64,000 nt of DNA from Euonymus europaeus (lineage: Eukaryota > Streptophyta > Magnoliopsida > Celastrales > Celastraceae). The notes under the pieces were generated by a model. It was given only the letters and a program-made list of their open reading frames with translations, did no database searches and was not told the DNA's origin. This document shows, piece by piece, positions 50,272 through 63,701 of the stretch (position 1 is the first letter of the stretch; the number at the start of each line of letters is the position of its first letter). The position numbers were made by a program, and so were the translations under genes. The stretch is from NCBI GenBank assembly GCA_963580455.1, contig OY756964.1:26758001-26822000 (forward strand), given 5' to 3'.

Positions 50272-52627
50272 AAAAAAATCACATTTCGCGGCTAACTCGG
50301 CGAAACGAGACCAACTAGCCACGAGTTTTGAAATCAAAATCCGAAACTCCAGGATCGTAGAGCTCGAAAAGTACTGTGTAATCAACCTAAAAATCACCGA
50401 ATTCAGAACTCGGAGTCAACGGATATTCATAAAACCGTTTACGTAAAGAAACCACATTTCGCGGCTAACTCGGTGAAACGAGACCAACTAGCCACGAGTT
50501 TTGAAATCAAAATCCGAAACGCTAGGATTGTAGAGCTCAAAAAGTAGTGTGAAATCAAGCTAAAAATCACCGAATTCAGAACTCGGAGTCAACGGATATT
50601 CATAAAACCGTTTACGTAAACAAACCACATTTCGCGGCTAAGTGGGAGAAACGAGACCTACTAGCCACGAGTTCTGAAATCAAAATCCGAAACGCCAGGA
50701 TCGTAGAGCTCAAAAATTAGTGTGAAATCAAGCTAAAAATCACCGAATTCAGAACTCGGAGTCAACGGATATTCATAAAACCGTTTACGTAAAGAAACCA
50801 CATTTCGCGGCTAACTCGGTGAAACGAGACCAACTAGCCACGAGTTTTGAAATCAAAATCCGAAACGCTAGGATTGTAGAGCTCAAAAAGTAGTGTGAGA
50901 TCAAGCTAAAAATCACCGAATTCAGAACTCGGAGTCAACGGATATTCATAAAACCGTTTACGTAAAGAAACCACATTTCGCGGCTAAGTGGGAGAAACGA
51001 GACCTACTAGGCACGAGTTCTGAAATCAAAATCCGAAACGCCAGGATCGTAGAGCTCGAAAAGTTGTGTGAAATCAAGCTAAAAATCACCGAATTCAGAA
51101 CTCGGAGTCAACGGATATTCATAAAACCGTTTACGTAAAAAAACCACATTTCGCGGCTAACTCGGCGAAACGAGACCAACTAGCCACGAGTTTTGAAATC
51201 AAAATCCGAAACGCTAGGATTGTAGAGCTCAAAAAGTAGTGTGAAATCAAGCTAAAAATCACCGAATTCAGAACTCGGAGTCAACGGATATTCATAAAAC
51301 CGTTTACGTAAAGAAACCACATTTAGCGGCTAAGTGGGAGAAACGAGACCTACTAGCCACGAGTTCTGAAATCAAAATCCGAAACGCCAGGATCGTAGAG
51401 CTCGAAAAGTTGTGTGAAATCAAGCTAAAAATCACCGAATTCAGAACTCGGAGTCAACGGATATTCATAAAACCGTTTACGTAAAAAAAACCACATTTCG
51501 CGGCTAACTCGGTGATACGAGACCAACTAGCCACGAGTTTTGAAATCAAAATCCGAAACGCTAGGATTGTAGAGCTCAAAAAGTAGTGTGAAATCAAGCT
51601 AAAAATCACCGAATTCAGAACTCGGAGTCAACGGATATTCATAAAACCGTTTACGTAAACAAACCACATTTCGCGGCTAAGTGGGAGAAACGAGACCTAC
51701 TAGCCACGAGTTCTGAAATCAAAATCCGAAACGCCAGGATCGTAGAGCTCGAAAAGTTGTGTGAAATCAAGCTAAAAATCACCGAATTCAGAACTCGGAG
51801 TCAACGGATATTCATAAAACCGTTTACGTAAAAAAACCACATTTCGCGGCTAACTCGGCGAAACAAGACCAACTAGCCACGAGTTTTGAAATCAAAATCC
51901 GAAACGCTAGGATTGTAGAGCTCAAAAAGTAGTGTGAAATCAAGCAAAAAATCACCGAATTCAGAACTCGGAGTCAACGGATATTCATAAAACCGTTTAC
52001 GTAAAGAAACCACATTTCGCGGCTAACTGGGAGAAACGAGACCTACTAGTCACGAGTTCTGAAATCAAAATCCGAAATGCCAGGATTGTAGAGCTCCAAA
52101 AGTAGTGTGAAATCAAGCTAAAAATCGCCGAATTCAGAACTCGGAGTCAACGGATATTCATAAAACCGTTTACGTAAAGAAACCACATTTCGCGGCTAAC
52201 TAGGTGAAACGAGACCAACTAGCCACGAGTTCTGAAATCAATATCCGAAACGCCGGGATCGTAGAGCTCGAAAAGTAGTGTGAAATCAAGCTAAAAATCA
52301 CCGAATTCAGAACTCGGAGTCAACGGATATTCATAAAACCGTTTACGTAAAGAAAACACATTTCGCGGCTAACTGGGAGAAACGAGACCTACTAGTCACG
52401 AGTTCTGAAATCAAAATCCGAAATTCCAGGATTGTAGAGCTCGAAAAGTTGTGTGAAATCAAGCTAAAAATCACCGAATTCAGAACTCGGAGTCGACAGA
52501 TATTCATAAAACCGTTTACGTAAAGAAACCACATTTCGCGGCTAACTAGGTGAAACGAGACCAACTAGCCACGAGTTTTAAAATCAAAATCCGAAACTCC
52601 AGGATCGTAGAGCTCAAAAATTAGTGT
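50272..52627. repeat. Dimeric HOR stretch plus anchor monomers
   Basis: From 50641 a two-monomer unit repeats: AAGTGGGAG with GTTGTGTG, then CTCGGCG or CTCGGTG with CTCAAAAAGTAGTG. The AGTGGGAG tag falls at 50641, 50987, 51333 and 51680, spaced 346, 346 and 347 bp. The extra base is an eighth A in an A-run near 51483. The stretch ends with the GGGAGAAACG, CGCCGGGATCG (52255) and AAAACACATTTCG monomers. A minus-strand frame at 52343-52564 is satellite sequence. Confidence 0.82.
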
Positions 52628-54357
52628 GAAATCAAGTTAAAAATCACCGAATTCAGAACTCGGAGTCAACGGATATTCATAAAACCGTTTACGTAAAGAA
52701 ACCACATTTCGCGGCTAACTAGGTGAAACGAGACCAACTAGCCACGAGTTCTGAAATCAATATCCGAAATGCCAGGATCGTAGAGCTCGAAAAGTAGTGT
52801 GAAATCAAGCTAAAAATCACCGAATTCAGAACTCGGAGTCAACGGATATTCATAAAACCGTTTACGTAAAGAAACCACATTTCGCGGCTAACTAGGTGAA
52901 ACGAGACCAACTAGCCACGAGTTCTCAAATCAATATCCGAAATGCCAGGATCGTAGAGCTCGAAAATTAGTGTGAAATCAAGCTAAAAATCACCGAATTC
53001 AGAACTCGGAGTCAACGGATATTCATAAAACCGTTTACGTAAAGAAACCACATTTCGCGGCTAACTAGTTGAAACGAGACCAACTAGCCACGAGTTCTGA
53101 AATCAATATCCGAAACGCCAGGATCGTAGAGCTCAAAAATTAGTGTGAAATCAAGCCAAAAATCACCGAATTCAGAACTCGGAGTCAACGGATATTCATA
53201 AAACCGTTTACGTAAAGAAACCACATTTTGCGGCTAACTCGGTGAAACGAGACCAACTAGCCACGAGTTTTGAAATCAAAATCCGAAACGCTAGGATTGT
53301 AGAGCTCAAAAAGTAGTGTGAGATCAAGCTAAAAATCACCGAATTCAGAACTCGGAGTCAACGGATATTCATAAAACCGTTTACGTAAAGAAACCACATT
53401 TCGCGGCTAAGTGGGGGAAACGAGACCTACTAGCCACGAGTTCTGAAATCAAAATCCGAAACGCCAGGATCGTAGAGCTCGAAAAGGTGTGTGAAATCAA
53501 GCTAAAAATCACCGAATTCAGAACTCGGAGTCAACGGATATTCATAAAACCGTTTACGTAAAAAAACCACATTTCGCGGCTAACTCGGCGAAACGAGACC
53601 AACTAGCCACGAGTTTTGAAATCAAAATCCGAAACGCTAGGATTGTAGAGCTCAAAAAGTAGTGTGAAATCAAGCAAAAAATCACCGAATTCAGAACTCG
53701 GAGTCAACGGATATTCATAAAACCGTTTACGTAAAGAAACCACATTTCGCGGCTAACTGGGAGAAACGAGACCTACTAGTCACGAGTTCTGAAATCAAAA
53801 TCCGAAATGCCAGGATTGTAGAGCTCGAAAAGTTGTGTGAAATCAAGCTAAAAATCACCGAATTCAGAACTCGGAGTCAACGGATATTCATAAAACCGTT
53901 TACGTAAAGAAACCACATTTCGCGGCTAACTAGGTGAAACGAGACCAACTAGCCACGAGTTCTGAAATCAATATCCGAAACGCCGGGATCGTAGAGCTCG
54001 AAAAGTAGTGTGAAATCAAGCTAAAAATCACCGAATTCAGAACTCGGAGTCAACGGATATTCATAAAACCGTTTACGTAAAGAAAACACATTTCGCGGCT
54101 AACTAGGTGAAACGAGACCAACTAGCCACGAGTTCTGAAATCAATATCCGAAACGCTAGGATCGTACAGCACGAAAATTAGTGTGAAATCAAGCTAAAAA
54201 TCACCGAATTCAGAACTCCGAGTCTACGGATATTCATAAAACCGTTTACGTAAAGAAATCACATTTCGCGGCTAACTGGGAGAAACGAGACCAACTAGTC
54301 ACGAGTTCTGAAATCAATATCCGAAATTCCAGGATCGTAGAGCTCGAAAATTAGTGT
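52628..54357. repeat. 10-monomer tandem duplication, copy 1 (1730 bp)
   Basis: This is followed directly by copy 2 at exactly 1730 bp (10 x 173). Shared private tags are GTTCTCAAATCAATATCC (52921), CTAGTTGAAACG, GTGAGATCAAGC, GTGGGGGAAACG, AAAAGGTGTGTG, CGCCGGGATCG (53985), GTACAGC and CTCCGAGTCTACGG (54221). Close matching runs from about 52670 to 54270. Confidence 0.9.
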
Positions 54358-56087
54358 GAAATCAAGCTAAAAATTACCGAATTCAGAACTCGGAGTCGAC
54401 GGATATTCATAAAACCGTTTACGTAAAGAAACCACATTTCGCGGCTAACTAGGTGAAACGAGACCAACTAGCCACGAGTTCTGAAATCAATATCCGAAAT
54501 GCCAGGATCGTAGAGCTCGAAAAGTAGTGTGAAATCAAGCTAAAAATCACCGAATTCAGAACTCGGAGTCAACGGATATTCATAAAACCGTTTACGTAAA
54601 GAAACCACATTTCGCGGCTAACTAGGTGAAACGAGACCAACTAGCCACGAGTTCTCAAATCAATATCCGAAATGCCAGGATCGTAGAGCTCGAAAATTAG
54701 TGTGAAATCAAGCTAAAAATCACCGAATTCAGAACTCGGAGTCAACGGATATTCATAAAACCGTTTACGTAAAGAAACCACATTTCGCGGCTAACTAGTT
54801 GAAACGAGACCAACTAGCCACGAGTTCTGAAATCAATATCCGAAACGCCAGGATCGTAGAGCTCAAAAATTAGTGTGAAATCAAGCCAAAAATCACCGAA
54901 TTCAGAACTCGGAGTCAACGGATATTCATAAAACCGTTTACGTAAAGAAACCACATTTCGCGGCTAACTCGGTGAAACGAGACCAACTAGCCACGAGTTT
55001 TGAAATCAAAATCCGAAACGCTAGGATTGTAGAGCTCAAAAAGTAGTGTGAGATCAAGCTAAAAATCACCGAATTCAGAACTCGGAGTCAACGGATATTC
55101 ATAAAACCGTTTACGTAAAGAAACCACATTTCGCGGCTAAGTGGGGGAAACGAGACCTACTAGCCACGAGTTCTGAAATCAAAATCCGAAACGCCAGGAT
55201 CGTAGAGCTCGAAAAGGTGTGTGAAATCAAGCTAAAAATCACCGAATTCAGAACTCGGAGTCAACGGATATTCATAAAACCGTTTACGTAAAAAAACCAC
55301 ATTTCGCGGCTAACTCGGCGAAACGAGACCAACTAGCCACGAGTTTTGAAATCAAAATCCGAAACGCTAGGATTGTAGAGCTCAAAAAGTAGTGTGAAAT
55401 CAAGCAAAAAATCACCGAATTCAGAACTCGGAGTCAACGGATATTCATAAAACCGTTTACGTAAAGAAACCACATTTCGCGGCTAACTGGGAGAAACGAG
55501 ACCTACTAGTCACGAGTTCTGAAATCAAAATCCGAAATGCCAGGATTGTAGAGCTCGAAAAGTTGTGTGAAATCAAGCTAAAAATCATCGAATTCAGAAC
55601 TCGGAGTCAACGGATATTCATAAAACCGTTTACGTAAAGAAACCACATTTCGCGGCTAACTAGGTGAAACGAGACCAACTAGCCACGAGTTCTGAAATCA
55701 ATATCCGAAACGCCGGGATCGTAGAGCTCGAAAAGTAGTGTGAAATCAAGCTAAAAATCACCGAATTCAGAACTCGGAGTCAACGGATATTCATAAAACC
55801 GTTTACGTAAAGAAAACACATTTCGCGGCTAACTAGGTGAAACGAGACCAACTAGCCACGAGTTCTGAAATTAATATCCGAAACGCTAGGATCGTACAGC
55901 TCGAAAATTAGTGTGAAATCAAGCTAAAAATCACCGAATTCAGAACTCCGAGTCTACGGATATTCATAAAACCGTTTACGTAAAGAAATCACATTTCGCG
56001 GCTAACTAGTTGAAACGAGACCAACTAGCCCCGAGTTCTGAAATCAATATCCGAAATGCCAGGATCGTAGAGCTCGAAAATTAGTGT
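54358..56087. repeat. 10-monomer tandem duplication, copy 2 (1730 bp)
   Basis: Matches copy 1 from about 54400 to 56000. Differences seen are TTTCGCGG for TTTTGCGG near 54957, CATCGAATTC for CACCGAATTC near 55586, GAAATTAATATCC for GAAATCAATATCC near 55868, and GTACAGCTCG for GTACAGCACG near 55895. Confidence 0.9.
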
Positions 56088-59000
56088 GAAATCAAGCTAA
56101 AAATCACCGAATTCAGAACTCGGAGTCAACGAATATTCATAAAACCGTTTACGTAAAGAAACCACATTTCGCGGCTAACTAGGTGAAACGAGACCAACTA
56201 GCCACGAGTTCTGAAATCAATATCCGAAATGCCAGGATCGTAGAGCTCGAAAATTAGTGTGAAATCAAGCTAAAAATTACCGAATTCAGAACTCGGAGTC
56301 GACGGATATTCATAAAACCGTTTACGTAAAGAAACCACATTTCGCGGCTAACTAGGTGAAACGAGACCAACTAGCCACGAGTTCTGAAATCAATATCCGA
56401 AACGCCGGGATCGTAGAGCTCGAAAAGTAGTGTGAAATCAAGCTAAAAATCACCGAATTCAGAACTCGGAGTCAACGGATATTCATAAAACCGTTTACGT
56501 AAAGAAAACACATTTCGCGGCTAACTAGGTGAAACGAGACCAACTAGCCACGAGTTCTGAAATTAATATCCGAAACGCTAGGATCGTAGAGCTCGAAAAT
56601 TAGTGTGAAATCAAGCTAAAAATCACCGAATTCAGAACTCCGAGTCTACGGATATTCATAAAACCGTTTACGTAAAGAAATCACATTTCGCGGCTAACTA
56701 GTTGAAACGAGACCAACTAGCCACGAGTTCTGAAATCAATATCCGAAACGCCAGGATCGTAGAGCTCGAAAATTAGTGTGAAATCAAGCTAAAAATCACC
56801 GAATTCAGAACTCGGAGTCAACGAATATTCATAAAACCGTTTACGTAAAGAAACCACATTTTGCGGCTAACTAGGTGAAACGAGACCAACTAGCCACGAG
56901 TTCTGAAATCAATATCCGAAACGCCAGGATCTTAGAGCTCGAAAATTAGTGTGAAATCAAGCTAAAAATTACCGAATTCAGAACTCGGAGTCGACGGATA
57001 TTCATAAAACCGTTTACGTAAAGAAACCACATTTCGCGGCTAACTAGGTGAAACGAGACCAACTAGCCACGAGTTTTAAAATCAAAATCCAAAACTCCAG
57101 GATCGTAGAGCTCAAAAAGTAGTGTGAAATCAAGTTAAAAATCACCGAATTCAGAACTCGGAGTCAACGGATATTCATAAAACCGTTTACGTAAAGAAAC
57201 CACATTTCGCGGCTAACTAGGTGAAACGAGACCAACTAGCCACGAGTTCTGAAATCAATATCCGAAATGCCAGGATCGTAGAGCTCAAAAATTAGTGTGA
57301 AATCAAGCTAAAAATCACCGAATTCAGAACTCGGAGTCAACGGATATTCATAAAACCGTTTACGTAAAGAAACCACATTTCGCGGCTAAGTAGGTGAAAC
57401 GAGACCTACTAGCCACGAGTTCTGAAATCAAAATCCGAAACGGCAGGATGGTAGAGCTCGACAAGTAGTGTGAAATCAAGCTAAAAATCACCGAATTCAG
57501 AACTCGGAGTCAACGGATATTCATAAAACCGTTTACGTAAAGAAACCACATTTCGCGGCTAACTAGGTGAAACGAGACCAACTAGCCACGAGTTCTCAAA
57601 TCAATATCCGAAACGCCAGGATCGTAGAGCTCGAAAATTAGTGTGAAATCAAGCTAAAAATCACCGAATTCAGAACTCGGAGTCAACGGATATTCATAAG
57701 ACCGTTTACGTAAAGAAACCACATTTCGCGGCTAACTAGTTGAAACGAGACCAACTAGCCACGAGTTCTGAAATCAATATCCGAAACGCCAGGATCGTAG
57801 AGCTCAAAAATTAGTGTGAAATCAAGCTAAAAATCACCGAATTCAGAACTCGGAGTCAACGGATATTCATAAAACCGTTTACGTAAAGAAACCACATTTC
57901 GCGGCTAACTCGGTGAAACGAGACCAGCTAGCCACGAGTTTTGAAATCAAAATCCGAAACGCTAGGATTGTAGAGCTCAAAAAGTAGTGTGAGATCAAGC
58001 TAAAACTCACCGAATTCAGAACTCGGAGTCAACGGATATTCATAAAACCGTTTACGTAAAGAAACCACATTTCGCGGCTAAGTGGGAGAAACGAGACCTA
58101 CTAGCCACGAGTTCTGAAATCAAAATCCGAAACGCTAGGATTGTAGAGCTCAAAAAGTAGTGTGAAATCAAGCAAAAAATCACCGAATTCAGAACTCGGA
58201 GTCAACGGATATTCATAAAACCGTTTACGTAAAGAAACCACATTTCGCGGCTAACTGGGAGAAACGAGACCTACTAGTCACGAGTTCTGAAATCAAAATC
58301 CGAAATGCCAGGATTGTAGAGCTCGAAAAGTTGTGTGAAATCAAGCTAAAAATCACCGAATTCAGAACTCGGAGTCAACGGATATTCATAAAACCGTTTA
58401 CGAAAAGAAACCACATTTCGCGGCTAACTAGGTGAAACGAGACCAACTAGCCACGAGTTCTGAAATCAATATCCGAAACGCCGGGATCGTAGAGCTCGAA
58501 AAGTAGTGTGAAATCAAGCTAAAAATCACCGAATTCAGAACTCGGAGTCAACGGATATTCATAAAACCGTTTACGTAAAGAAAACACATTTCGCGGCTAA
58601 CTAGGTGAAACGAGACCAACTAGCCACGAGTTCTGAAATTAATATCCGAAACGCTAGGATCGCAGAGCTCGAAAATTAGTGTGAAATCAAGCTAAAAATC
58701 ACCGAATTCAGAACTCCGAGTCTACGGATATTCATAAAACCGTTTACGTAAAGAAATCACATTTCGCGGCTAACTAGTTGAAACGAGACCAACTAGCCAC
58801 GAGTTCTGAAATCAATATCCGAAACGCCAGGATCGTAGAGCTCGAAAATTAGTGTGAAATCAAGCTAAAAATCACCGAATTCAGAACTCGGAGTCAACGA
58901 ATATTCATAAAACCGTTTACGTAAAGAAACCACATTTCGCGGCTAACTAGGTGAAACGAGACCAACTAGCCACGAGTTCTGAAATCAATATCCGAAACGC

Positions 59001-60931
59001 CAGGATCGTAGAGCTCGAAAATTAGTGTGAAATCAAGCTAAAAATTACCGAATTCAGAACTCGGAGTCGACGGATATTCATAAAACCGTTTACGTAAAGA
59101 AACCACATTTCGCGGCTAACTAGGTGAAACGAGACCAACTAGCCACAAGTTTTAAAATCAAAATCCGAAACTCCAGGATCGTAGAGCTCAAAAAGTAGTG
59201 TGAAATCAAGTTAAAAATCACCGAATTCAGAAATCGGAGTCAACGGATATTCATAAAACCGTTTACGTAAAGAAACCACATTTCGCGGCTAACTAGGTGA
59301 AACGAGACCAACTAGCCACGAGTTTTGAAATCAAAATCCGAAACGCTAGGATTGTAGAGCTCAAAAAGTAGTGTGAAATCAAGCAAAAAATCACCGAATT
59401 CAGAACTCGGAGTCAACGGATATTCATAAAACTGTTTACGTAAAGAAACCACATTTCGCGGCTAACTGGGAGAAACGAGACCTACTAGTCACGAGTTCTG
59501 AAATCAAAATCCGAAATGCCAGGATTGTAGAGCTCGAAAAGTTGTGTGAAATCAAGCTAAAAATCACCGAATTCAGAACTCGGAGTCAACGGATATTCAT
59601 AAAACCGTTTACGTAAAGAAACCACATTTCGCGGCTAACTAGGTGAAACGAGACCAACAAGCCACGAGTTCTGAAATCAATATCCGAAACGCCGGGATCG
59701 TAGAGCTCGAAAAGTAGTGTGAAATCAAGCTAAAAATCACCGAATTCAGAACTCGGAGTCAACGGATATTCATAAAACCGTTTACGTAAAGAAAACACAT
59801 TTCGCGGCTAACTAGGTGAAACGAGACCAACTAGCCACGAGTTCTGAAATTAATATCCGAAACGCTAGGATCGTAGAGCTCGAAAATTAGTGTGAAATCA
59901 AGCTAAAAATCACCGAATTCAGAACTCCGAGTCTACGGATATTCATAAAACCGTTTACGTAAAGAAATCACATTTCGCGGCTAACTAGTTGAAACGAGAC
60001 CAACTAGCCACGAGTTCTGAAATCAATATCCGAAACGCCAGGATCGTAGAGCTCGAAAATTAGTGTGAAATCAAGCTAAAAATCACCGAATTCAGAACTC
60101 GGAGTCAACGAATATTCATAAAACCGTTTACGTAAAGAAACCACATTTCGCGGCTAACTAGGTGAAACGAGACCAACTAGCCACGAGTTCTGAAATCAAT
60201 ATCCGAAACGCCAGGATCGTAGAGCTCGAAAATTAGTGTGAAATCAAGCTAAAAATTACCGAATTTAGAACTCGGAGTCGACGGATATTCATAAAACCGT
60301 TTACGTAAAGAAACCACATTTCGCGGCTAACTAGGTGAAACGAGACCAACTAGCCACGAGTTTTAAAATCAAAATCCGAAACTCCAGGATCGTAGAGCTC
60401 AAAAAGTAGTGTGAAATCAAGTTAAAAATCACCGAATTCAGAACTCGGAGTCAACGGATATTCATAAAACCGTTTACGTAAAGAAACCACATTTCGCGGC
60501 TAACTAGGTGAAACGAGACCAACTAGCCACGAGTTCTGAAATCAATATCCGAAATGCCAGGATCGTAGAGCTCGAAAAGTAGTGTGAAATCAAGCTAAAA
60601 ATCACCGAATTCAGAACTCCGAGTCAACGGATATTCATAAAACCGTTTACGTAAAGAAACCACATTTCGCGGCTAACTAGGTGAAACGAGACCAACTAGC
60701 CACGAGTTCTCAAATCAATATCCGAAATGCCAGGATCGTAGAGCTCGTAAATTGGTGTGAAATCAAGCTAAAAATCACCGAATTCAGAACTCGGAGTCAA
60801 CGGATATTCATAAAACCGTTTACGTAAAGAAACCACATTTCGCAGATAACTGGTTGAAACGAGACCAACTAGCCACGAGTTCTGAAATCAAAATCCGAAA
60901 CGCCAGGATCGTAGAGCTCGAAAAGTAGTGT
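56088..60931. repeat. Anchor-monomer HOR zone with 4-, 12- and 7-monomer spacings
   Basis: The anchor CGCCGGGATCG falls at 55715, 56407, 58483 and 59694, and CTCCGAGTCTACGG moves in step (55951, 56643, 58719, 59930). Both give 692, 2076 and 1211 bp, which are 4, 12 and 7 monomers. A 7-monomer tandem copy is clear: about 58131-59290 against about 59342-60500. Private variants include GGATCGCAGAGC near 58658, CAACAAGCCACG near 59656 and GTAAATTGGTGTG near 60748. Confidence 0.85.
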
Positions 60932-62316
60932 GTAATCAACCTAAAAATCACCGAATTCAGAACTCGGAGTCAACGGATATTCCTAAAACCACTTACGTAA
61001 AAAAACCACATTTCGCGGCTAAATAGGTGAATCGAGACCTACTAGCCACGAGTTCTGAAATCAAAATCTAAAATTCCAGGATTGTAGAGCTCGAAAAGTA
61101 GTGCGAAATCAGGCTAAAACTCACCGAATTCAGAACTCGGAGTCAACGGATATTCATAAAACCGTTTACGTAAAGAAACCACATTTCGCGGCTAAATAGG
61201 TGAAACGAGACCAACTAGTCATGAGTTCTGAAATCAAAATCTAAAATGCCAGGATTGTAGAGCTCGAAAAGTAGTGTGTAATCAAGCTAAAAATCACCGA
61301 ATTCAGAACTCGGAGTCAACGTATATTCATAAAACCACTTACGTAAAGAAACCACATTTCGCGGCTAAATAGGTGAATCGAGACCTACTAGCCACGAGTT
61401 CTGAAATCAATATCTGAAATGCCAGGATCGTAGAGCTCGAAAAGTAGTGTGAAATCAAGCTAAAAATCACCGAATTCAGAACTCGGAGTCAAAGGATATT
61501 CTTAAAAACTCTTTACGTAAAGAAACCACATTTCGCGGCTAACTAGGTGAAACGAGACCTACTAGCCACGAGTTCTTAAATCAAAATCCGAAATGCCAGG
61601 ATCGTAGAGCTCGAAAAGTAGTATGAAATCAGGCTAAAACTCACCGAATTCAGAACTCGGAGTCAACGGATATTCATAAAACCGTTTACGTAAAGAAACC
61701 ACATTTCGCGGCTAACTAGGTGAAACGAGACCAACTAGCCACGAGTTTTAAAATCAAAATCCGAAACTCCAGGATCGTAGAGCTCAAAAAGTAGTGTGAA
61801 ATCAAGTTAAAAATCACTGAATTCAGAACTCGGAGTCAACGGATATTCATAAAACCGTTTACGTAAAGAAACCACATTTCGCGGCTAACTAGTTGAAACG
61901 AGACCAACTAGCCACGAGTTCTGAAATCAATATCCGAAACGCCAGGATCGTAGAGCTCAAAAATTAGTGTGAAATCAAGCTAAAAATCACCGAATTCAGA
62001 ACTCGGAGTCAACGGATATTCACAAAACCGTTAACGTAAAGAAACCATATTTCGCGGCTAACTAGGTGAAACGAGACCAACTAGCCACGAGTTTTGAAAT
62101 CAAAATCCGAAATGCCAGGATCGTAGAGCTCGAAAATTAGTGTGAAATCAAGCTAAAAATCACCGAATTCAGAACTCGGAGTCAACGGATATTCATAAAA
62201 CCGTTTACGTAAAGAAACCACATTTCGCGGCTAACTAGGTGAAACGAGACCAACTAGGCACGAGTTCTGAAATCAAAATCCGAAACGCCAGGATCGTAGA
62301 GCTCGAAAAGTAGTGT
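60932..62316. repeat. 8-monomer HOR unit, copy 1 (1385 bp)
   Basis: The unit runs from a GTAATCAACC monomer to the next such monomer. Ordered tags are AACCACTTACG, GCGAAATCAGGCTAAAACTC, AGTCATGAG, ACGTATATTCA with CCACTTACG, AAAAACTCTTTACG (61508, one base longer), GTATGAAATCAGG, CTAGTTGAAACG, and CACAAAACCGTTAACG with CCATATTTCG. The length is 8 x 173 + 1. Confidence 0.9.
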
Positions 62317-63701
62317 GTAATCAACCTAAAAATCACCGAATTCAGAACTCGGAGTCAACGGATATTAATAAAACCACTTACGTAAAGAAACCACATTTCG
62401 CGGCTAAATAGGTGAATCGAGACCTACTAGCCACGAGTTCTGAAATCAAAATCTAAAATGCCAGGATTGTAGAGCTCGAAAAGTAGTGCGAAATCAGGCT
62501 AAAACTCACCGAATTCAGAACTCGGAGTCAACGGATATTCATAAAACCGTTTACGTAAAGAAACCACATTTCGCGGCTAAATAGGTGAAACGAGACCAAC
62601 TAGTCATGAGTTCTGAAATCAAAATCTAAAATGCCAGGATTGTAGAGCTCGAAAAGTAGTGTGTAATCAAGCTAAAAATCACCGAATTCAGAACTCGGAG
62701 TCAACGTATATTCATAAAACCACTTACGTAAAGAAACCACATTTCGCTGCTAAATAGGTGAATCGAGACCTACTAGCCACGAGTTCTGAAATCAATATCT
62801 GAAATGCCAGGATCGTAGAGCTCGAAAAGTAGTGTGAAATCAAGCTAAAAATCACCGAATTCAGAACTCGGAGTCAAAGAATATTCATAAAAACTCTTTA
62901 CGTAAAGAAACCACATTTCGCGGCTAACTAGGTGAAACGAGACCTACTAGCCACGAGTTCTTAAATCAAAATCCGAAATGCCAGGATCGTAGAGCTCGAA
63001 AAGTAGTATGAAATCAGGCTAAAACTCACCGAATTCAGAACTCGGAGTCAACGGATATTCATAAAACCGTTTACGTAAAGAAACCACATTTCGCGGCTAA
63101 CTATGTGAAACGAGACCAACTAGCCACGAGTTTTAAAATCAAAATCCGAAACTCCAGGATCGTAGAGCTCAAAAAGTAGTGTGAAATCAAGTTAAAAATC
63201 ACCGAATTCAGAACTCGGAGTCAACGGATATTCATAAAACCGTTTACGTAAAGAAACCACATTTCACGGCTAACTAGTTGAAACGAGACCAACTAGCCAC
63301 GAGTTCTGAAATCAATATCCGAAACGCCAGGATCGTAGAGCTCAAAAATTAGTGTGAAATCAAGCTAAAAATCACCGAATTCAGAACTCGGAGTCAACGG
63401 ATATTCACAAAACCGTTAACGTAAAGAAACCATATTTCGCGGCTAACTAGGTGAAACGAGACCAACTAGCCACGAGTTTTGAAATCAAAATCCGAAATGC
63501 CAGGATCGTAGAGCTCGAAAATTAGTGTGAAATCAAGCTAAAAATCACCGAATTCAGAACTCGGAGTCAACGGATATTCATAAAACCGTTTACGTAAAGA
63601 AACCACATTTCGCGGCTAACTAGGTGAAACGAGACCAACTAGCCACGAGTTCTGAAATCAAAATCCGAAACGCCAGGATCGTAGAACTCGAAAAGTAGTG
63701 T
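62317..63701. repeat. 8-monomer HOR unit, copy 2 (1385 bp)
   Basis: Same length and tag order as copy 1, with AGTCATGAG moving from 61221 to 62606 (offset 1385). Differences seen include ATTAATAAAACC near 62366, TTTCGCTGC near 62746, CTATGTGAAACG near 63102 and TTTCACGGC near 63263. Confidence 0.9.

Noticed and set aside
52343..52564. Minus-strand open frame of 73 codons with hydrophobic stretches
   Set aside because: It is satellite sequence read backwards. The hydrophobic look comes from T-rich complement codons.
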